Below, piece after piece: positions 57,967-64,000 of a DNA stretch of 64,000 nucleotides. Both the position numbers and the translations under genes were made by a program. The notes beneath the pieces are model-generated. The model searched no databases. It was not told where the DNA came from and saw only the letters and a list, made by a program, of their open reading frames with translations. How positions within the stretch are numbered: the stretch's first letter is position 1; each line of letters starts with the position of its first letter. This DNA comes from Quercus robur. Its lineage: Eukaryota > Streptophyta > Magnoliopsida > Fagales > Fagaceae. The stretch spans positions 70,487,362 through 70,551,361 of the forward strand of contig NC_065535.1 in the NCBI RefSeq assembly GCF_932294415.1, in the 5' to 3' direction.

Positions 57967-58531
57967 GACCCAAGAAGACAACAGAGACTTTGACGCGCCG
58001 TTTTGTTATTAATTTGTTGGGCTGGACTAGGCATATATGGATTAAATTGTATAATTGGGCCCAAAACTTTTATTTTTAAAACTAAATTACATTTGAAGTC
58101 CTAAAAATCTTGCATGTTTATTTTTCCCCCCTTTTTTATGTTTGGGTTGGTTGAAAAGCTAACCTTTTGTTCTCTCTTTCTCTCTCTCTCTCTCTCTATA
58201 TATATATAAAGCTAACTTTTTATTTTGCCTAGCAAAATGGCCTGACAACCCAAAATAACGTGATCACTACATCTTCTTGAATTGGTTTGGATCTTAGAGG
58301 TACTATGGATTATGTTGGGTTGAGAATTTTCCAATCTAACCCATGCATAATATTAGTATATGGTTCTGATTGTGATCACACCATAATATGGAGAACCCTT
58401 ACACAGGCAATAATCTTCACAAATGTAGAATTTTTTTAGCTAGTAGAGAGATATAATTTTTGGGTAAGATTGTAAGTGTAACTTTGAATTAGATATATTT
58501 GTTCATTAACAAATATGTCCATTTTCAATGG
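57967..58531. repeat. duplicated block, copy B, left part
   Basis: Matches copy A at 21049-21440 and then 38541-38890. It begins GACCCAAGAAGACAACAGAG and contains TTGTTGGGCTGGACTAGGC, AATTGGGCCCAAAAC, TTAGAGGTACTATGGATTAT and ATTAGATATATTTGTTCATT. It lacks the 17 kb insertion present in A and has its own (CT)n and (AT)n tract near 58170-58205. Confidence 0.85.
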
Positions 58532-59297
58532 TAGTGGCGGCTCCAGGAATTTTGTTCAGGATGTTCCTTAGGAAGCATAAATTACACAATTATTTATTTA
58601 TTTATTTTTTTAGCCTTTAGGTAATTAGGTTTGATTCAATGTTATTAATTACATTCCGTTCTAGTCGTAACGGCTGGAAAATACCGTGTCGGTAAACAAA
58701 CCGGAACAGTAACCCACCCTATTCCACTTCGGAAAAAATTTCAGGTCATTCCGATCTATTTCGGGTGTTTCGGTAAATACCAGCTGAAATTCAAGATTCG
58801 GCCGGCATGAAGTTTGTGCTTAAAAAAAAAAATTGTTCTTAAAACCAAAAAAAATTTACATTCTGTAAACCAAAAAATCTTAAAAGGAAAAAAAAAAATG
58901 AAAAGAATTAAAAGAAATGAACAAAGGTACCTGTACAGCTAAAAAAAATTCATATTGAGAAATTTGAGACTCAAAACTTGAGAAAAGGCATTGCCGCATT
59001 GGTACTGGTACAAGACACAAAAGTTACGAACAAGGAGGAAGGCAAAACGGAGATGTAAAAGCGTAGATGAAGATGTGATAAAATTTAAAAGTTTGAAGTG
59101 TAAAAATCGAGGAGACAGAAGACGTGTGTGGTTAAGAATAAATAAGAAAAAATAATTAAAAATGAGAAGTAAGTAATATATATTTGGTGAGGAAAAATAA
59201 TACTGTAATAAAAAATAATAAAAAGTTGAAAATTGTGTTGTATTAGGCAGTGTGCTTAGTCGAAGGAATCAAGCCACTGCCCAGCCTGTGGTAGTTT

Positions 59298-59331
<34 letters not shown>

Positions 59332-59568
59332 TTTCAGATTTTAGTTCAAAATATTTTTTTTTGAGTTTTTCCTTTTTGCTTGAAAGACCCCAATATATAT
59401 GTTAAGTTGCTCAAATTATGGATCAAAATTTAATTTTATTGGCATAAAAAAAATTTCAAAGTGGTGCCAAAATTTTTTTTAAAGGTAAATAAATATAAAA
59501 TTTTAAACTATTATATATAATTTTTTTTTTCAGATCAGGGCCCTGGCCATAAGGTGGTGCCACCACTG
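58532..59568. mobile_element. non-autonomous hAT element
   Basis: A 1037-base element with ends TAGTGGCGGCTCCAGGAA and, reverse-complemented, CAGTGGTGGCACCACCTTAT. It is flanked by TTCAATGG (58524-58531) and TTCAATGA (59569-59576), a 7-of-8 match. Copy A of the duplicated block has a single TTCAATGG at the corresponding place and no insert, which confirms the insertion. A relative in reverse orientation lies at 62499-62943. Confidence 0.9.
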
Positions 59569-59808
59569 TTCAATGATGCATGGTTGTCTATAAATATAGG
59601 GACCCATTTGCATTTGGACACGATTAGTTCTCTCTGCATGCATACACAAGACTTCACAATTAACACTTGAAAGCAAGCAAATTTCGAAGCATAAGAACAT
59701 AGGCTAGCAACGTTTAAGATAGATTGCGCACCAATGCACCCAAGTGTAATGTTGTGTACACATGACATGTGGTTTGACTCACCATACTCTCGCATTATTA
59801 AACCCTTT
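59569..59808. repeat. duplicated block, copy B, right part, with TATA box
   Basis: Matches 39878-40151, including TATAAATA at 59589-59596, CCCATTTGCATTTGGAC, AAAGCAAGCAAATTT and TGTGTACACATGACATG. Similarity fades after the CATACTCTCGCATTA text. No coding region conserved between A and B is evident. Confidence 0.75.
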
Positions 59809-60336
59809 GAACGTGTGATGCCAAAAATGTGACCAACTAATCATCAAGATGCAAGAAAAGTGAGAGGATTATAAGTGCATGATTCTCCTAGATCATACAT
59901 GTGTTAAGGAATTTTGTTGTGTTCCATGAATGCAAGATTTCAGTCCCAGTGTGCCCCATGATATGCATGGTAAGTTAATCATTCTTCATGCGTATGTGAC
60001 TGTACTTTTGGTCTCAGTGAGCTGCTGTTGCTTGGTTCCTGGATGCTGACTTTGTAGAGAGGTGATGGAGATATACATGAGAATGAAATTATTCATTTAT
60101 TATTCAGGATGCTGGATATCAGAAATTGAAGCCTACGCAATCAACTCAAGATTTTCAAACAACTGAAAATTTTAACTATCATAGGAGAGGTAATCCCCAT
60201 TGGCTCTTTTCATAAATGATTTTCAGAAATTTTAGTTGTCATGAATAATATTTATATACTTCCTTTCGAAAATTATATTTGCACGTGTATTTCAGAGGTA
60301 ATCCCCATTTTCTTTGCACATGTAAGACCAGAGGTG
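59809..60336. other. intergenic DNA
   Basis: No gene recognised. CAGAGGTGGATCTACC near 60330, continued after the next element by TTTGGACCGGGG, looks like one end of another hAT-type element into which the following MITE inserted. Confidence 0.4.
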
Positions 60337-60344
60337 GATCTACC

Positions 60345-61492
60345 TAGACATGGCAAAACAGGTCAGAATTTTCTGACCCGACCCGAACCCTTTTTTTTGA
60401 CCCGAAGCAAAAATGGGTTGACCCGTGACCCAACCCGACCCGACCCGCGACCCGACCCGACCCAAACCCGAACCATTTTTTTAAAACTTTTTTTTTTTGG
60501 TAAAAAAAAAAAATAGTAAAATCAAGACAATATTGGTTTAATTGTTTTTTGTGAGCTTTAAAGAAACAATTGATGCATTTACATAAATGCATGCAAATTA
60601 ATTGAAAGATAAATGGTTGAGCATTCTGTAATGAGTAAAGATTTTTAAATATCAAATAGTAAAATACATGCCAAGATAATCTGGTTACAATAGAGTTAAA
60701 AACATAGATTTAAAATTGTAGACTTGTGTGAGAAACATTCACAAATGTGAAAATAGTGAAGCCAAAGTATCAAATTAGCATAAATTATGAATGCTTAGAC
60801 CTATTTTTTTAACAATTTAAGTCCAAAATAAATGGCTTTTCAAAATAAATTATGATATTTCCTAGTGTGTGTGTTGCTTAACAATGATATGATATTCATA
60901 AAAGAGACCATGTATAAATAAGTAAGCAATCAAACTTTAATGTATATCTCAATTGAAATAGAGTGCCAACCACAATTAATAATAGATTATAAAATTAATT
61001 TTCAAGATTGTAAATTTCTTATATGTTTTTATTCTTTATCAAATGGGTTATCCAATAAGTCATTTGTAATTTTGTTTTATATTTTGGAATGTTGATATTG
61101 TGTAGAAATAAAACTTGTGTATTTGTTTTACTTATCTTTGTATTATTTTGTTTTAGATAACAATGTTAGGATTTGTATAACTTTAAAATTATTGAATAAA
61201 TATTAATAAGTTTAACTGAGTTTATTCTTAATATAAGTGGTGAATTCAAAATAATGCATTTTACATCAAGTAATTTGTTGCATAACTTTTCAAATGGCAA
61301 ATACATGTTGTTTTCTTTATTAAAAAAAAAAAAAAAATCATGTAAAAAATACGGGTCAACCCGACCCGACCCACAACCCGATTGACCCGAACCTATTTTT
61401 AACCCGCTTAAAATGACCCGTTTTTGACCCGTGACTCGTTTGACCCGCAACCCGATTGACCCCGGTCCGACCTGCCCATTTTGCCATGTCTA
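60345..61492. mobile_element. non-autonomous hAT element with GACCCG-rich subterminal arrays
   Basis: An 1148-base element with ends TAGACATGGCAAAACAGG and, reverse-complemented, TAGACATGGCAAAATGGG. It is flanked by a perfect 8-bp duplication GATCTACC (60337-60344 and 61493-61500). Both subterminal regions are dense arrays of GACCCG / ACCCGA words. The interior is AT-rich with no transposase. The end pattern TAG...TGGCAAAA resembles the autonomous-type hAT at 26054-31419. Confidence 0.95.
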
Positions 61493-61500
61493 GATCTACC

Positions 61501-62490
61501 TTTGGACCGGGGGGGGCAAAGGCCCCCCCTAATTATTATTATTATTTTTAATATTATTATATATATGTGTATTAATTTTAGTAATTTTGTTCTATAAAAT
61601 TACATTTTATTTCCTTTTAACAATATCATTGATTCTTTTAAGAGTAATGCTATTTTCACAAACTTTTTTATAAAATTTTTACAAACATTTTTGGCAGCAA
61701 ATTCTTATTGGTTCGCATATGAGCACACCATTTATATCATTTTTTTACTTACTAGTAACCACTTATTATATAAATAATTTATTAAAAAAAACTTGCAGTT
61801 CTAGTATTTTTCTCATTTTAGTGACCATAAAAAAATTTATAGATCTAAAATCTAAAATGAAATATACAAGCCAAAAAAAAAAAAAAGCTCAACAACAAAA
61901 ATTATCAATAAAACTAAAAACAAAATTAAGCTCAATTAACTAATTTTATCCAAAATAAATAACCTTGCCCTTTAAAAAAATTCTAAACAAAAATAATTTT
62001 GTTTTTACCTACCAAAAAAAAAAAAAATCTTAACAGCTAAGTAGCAGAATTAGAGGTTAAAATCACTACACATAGCCAACAGTAAAACCGCCTCCTAACT
62101 CAAAGTTCTGGCTCCATTCCTGTGTAAGACCCAATAACATCACACATATAATAAACAGTATGCCATGGTTACATTTTTATTAACATATCAGGATTGCTTT
62201 TGTTCATACTTAGCCTTTATAGTAAAATATTTTATCTGATCTTGAAAGCCTTTCCCATTTAAGTCTTAAATTTCCCTTTCAAAGCTATCAAAATGTACAA
62301 CTAGCTCACACAAGAGTCAAACTTGGTGATTTGCTAAAGGCTTGGACACAATCTAATGAACAGTTACAGTTTCTTAAACAATGCCAGATTGCATGATTGC
62401 AAATGGCAACCCTGGTCATCTTTGAGAATTATCTATTATGGCACTTTCTAGAAGCAGGTCTTCCACCTCAAAAGAATATGTTTCAATTCA
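61501..62490. other. AT-rich intergenic DNA
   Basis: G-run and C-run near 61508-61528, then AT-rich DNA with several poly(A) runs. No gene recognised. Confidence 0.45.
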
Positions 62491-62498
62491 CTAAAAAA

Positions 62499-62943
62499 TT
62501 GGCGGCGCCACCTTATGACTAGGGTGGTCCCACCCTAATTTGAAAAAAAATTTATATATAATAATTTAAAATTTTATATTTATTTATCTTTAAAAAAAAT
62601 TTTGGGACTACTGTGAATTTTTTTTATGCCAATAAAATTAAATTTTGGTCTATAATTTGTGTAACTTAACAATATATTGGGGTCTTTCAAGCAAAAAGGA
62701 AAAACTCAAAAAAAAAAAAATTTTGAACTAAAATTTGAAAAAAAAAAAATATTATAAAACTATTACAGGTTAGGCAGTGACTTGATTTTTTCGACTAAGC
62801 ACACTGCCCATTACAACACAATTTTCAACATTTTATTATTTTTCCTTACCAAACATATATTACTTACTTCTTATTTTTAATTATTTTTTCTTGTTTTTGC
62901 TTCTTAAGGATCACACTAAACAAAATTCTTGGAACTGCCACTG
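62499..62943. mobile_element. short hAT derivative, relative of 58532-59568, reversed
   Basis: A 445-base element. Its left end (TTGGCGGCGCCACCTTATGA) matches the reverse complement of the right end of 58532-59568. Its right end (AAAATTCTTGGAACTGCCACTG) matches that element's left end reversed. The middle (TTTAATTTTATTGGCAT in reverse, GCAGTGTGCTTAGTCGAA in reverse) also matches. Flanks are CTAAAAAA and CTAAAAAT, 7 of 8. The two copies therefore form an inverted pair about 3 kb apart. Confidence 0.8.
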
Positions 62944-62951
62944 CTAAAAAT

Positions 62952-63457
62952 GCAGTAATAAAAAAATTCACATCCCTTACTATTGTAAAAATCTCATTTA
63001 GAAAAGAATACATTCACCTTCTTTTCTCTGTTTTGTAGATAACGTCAAACCCATAAATCTTAAATCAGTTGGATAAAATTTCAAAAAACAGCACTTCTTA
63101 AGAAGCTTATGATGAAAAGGATTATATGAGAAATAAGGAGTAGTACATGAGAAAAGCTAGTAATACATAAAATGAGCATTCGTACCACACAGAGATCAAC
63201 TTTGTTACTATGATGGAAAAATGGTTATATTGGCTACAATGTAAATACCTCGGAGATATATCATGACGCAAAAATTAATCAATGAGCCCAACAAGCCTGT
63301 AGAGAAATATAAAAAGAGCATTGACAACATTTGTATAACCGCAACTATTATGTACTAGATTAGTTCTTATCTGCATAATTGGGGTCAGAACCAAGTCTAT
63401 CCTCTCTCCATTTTTTTTCCATGCTCTTATTTTTAATTCCAGACCATCTGGTATAAT
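62952..63457. other. intergenic DNA
   Basis: No gene recognised before the LINE coding region begins. Confidence 0.4.
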
Positions 63458-64000
63458 TTATAGCCTATGTTTCAAAACCCTGCACTCACTGGATAATAAA
63501 AGCTGCTGTCGATGTTTGGCTAGAAGAAAATGACACTAACCACCAGGTCCGTGATCTTTATAATATCCCTTGGAGCACAACTTTTCTTTTTGCTATTTGG
63601 AGTATTTGGAAACACAGGAACCAGGTGTTATTTAAAAATCAAGGGCCTAATCCTCAGCTTGCAAACATTATCATGCGGAGTGTTCTAGAATTCTCTTTCT
63701 GTGCCGCTCCTACCAGAGAAGCTTCTACTCGTGTTCCTAAACCGGTCCGTTGGACAAGGCCAGATTTGGGTTGGGTGAATTGAATACCGATGGGTCTTCA
63801 CTTGGCAATCCGGGTATTGCAGGTGGTGGGGGGTTGATCCGTGATGATAATGGGAGATGGATTGTGGGCTTTTCTCGCAGAATAGGGGTGACTTCTTGCT
63901 TTCTTGCTGAGCTGTGGGCTCTTAGGGATGGATTGAGCCTTTGTGTCAGCCGTAAGTACCATGCTGTTGAAGTTGAGATTGATGCTAAGGCGATCGTGGA
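63458..64000 (+). pseudogene. LINE RNase H region, running off the window
   Basis: Plus-strand reading gives VDVWLEENDTNHQVRDLYNI then TTFLFAIWSIWKHRNQVLFK, followed by the RNase H start LNTDGSSLGNPGIAGGGGLI, RDDNGRWIVGFSRR, FLAELWALRDGL and VEVEIDAKAIV. The catalytic Asp (NTDGS) and Glu (AELWAL) are present. Just before LNTDGS one base seems missing (GTGAATTGAAT), which shifts the frame, so this is a broken copy. Its 3' end is outside the window. It is a different subfamily from the 25609-38420 LINE. Confidence 0.85.

Noticed and set aside
62166-62200. Similarity of 'attaacatatcaggattgc' to text near 42070, as a further part of the segmental duplication
   Set aside because: The match is about 30 bases and does not extend on either side.

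Overview
This 64 kb window is nuclear DNA from a flowering plant, probably a woody eudicot. It is AT-rich, has canonical GT-AG introns and long (AT)n and (GA)n microsatellites, and carries plant-only gene families (LOB-domain, oleosin, plant B3). Plant-type hAT, Mutator, PIF/Harbinger, LINE and LTR elements fill most of the rest. The MITE ends remind me of oak/chestnut relatives (Fagales), but that is an impression, not something I could test.

Four host genes can be supported. A class I LOB-domain transcription factor (4518-5027, +) has a 5' UTR intron. A seed oleosin (13477-13893, +) has lost its usual C-terminus to an early stop. A ten-exon WD40 protein of the Swd2/WDR82 (APRF1/S2Lb) family of histone H3K4 methyltransferase complexes (15289-20925, -) is complete, with all phases agreeing and 343 residues. 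A single-exon B3-domain protein (52178-52813, +) is intact. These genes are unrelated and form no cluster.

Layout. 0-13 kb: the LOB gene among AT-rich spacer, a MITE, a 0.58 kb tandem array and a miniature LTR element. 13-21 kb: oleosin and the WDR82-like gene. 21.4-38.5 kb: a stack of nested elements. An LTR-like host element holds a solo LTR and a LINE of about 6.1 kb. The LINE in turn holds a 5.4 kb hAT transposon, with transposase and a perfect 8-bp target duplication, and a second solo LTR. 38.5-42 kb: small elements. 42.2-46 kb: a non-autonomous LTR retrotransposon with two 622-bp LTRs and an eight-copy 75-bp tandem repeat. 46-53 kb: MITEs, LINE tails and the B3 gene. 53.9-55.6 kb: a Pack-MULE carrying an mTERF gene fragment. 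55.8-58 kb: a Copia 3' fragment. 58-64 kb: a second copy of the DNA upstream of the WDR82-like gene, then hAT derivatives, and at the right edge the RNase H end of another LINE.

I found no unknown multi-gene system. The most interesting points are the segmental duplication (21049-40151 against 57967-59808, interrupted by different insertions in each copy), the datable nested stack, the Pack-MULE with the mTERF fragment, and the truncated oleosin. All coordinates come from reading by eye. Percent identities and ages are rough.
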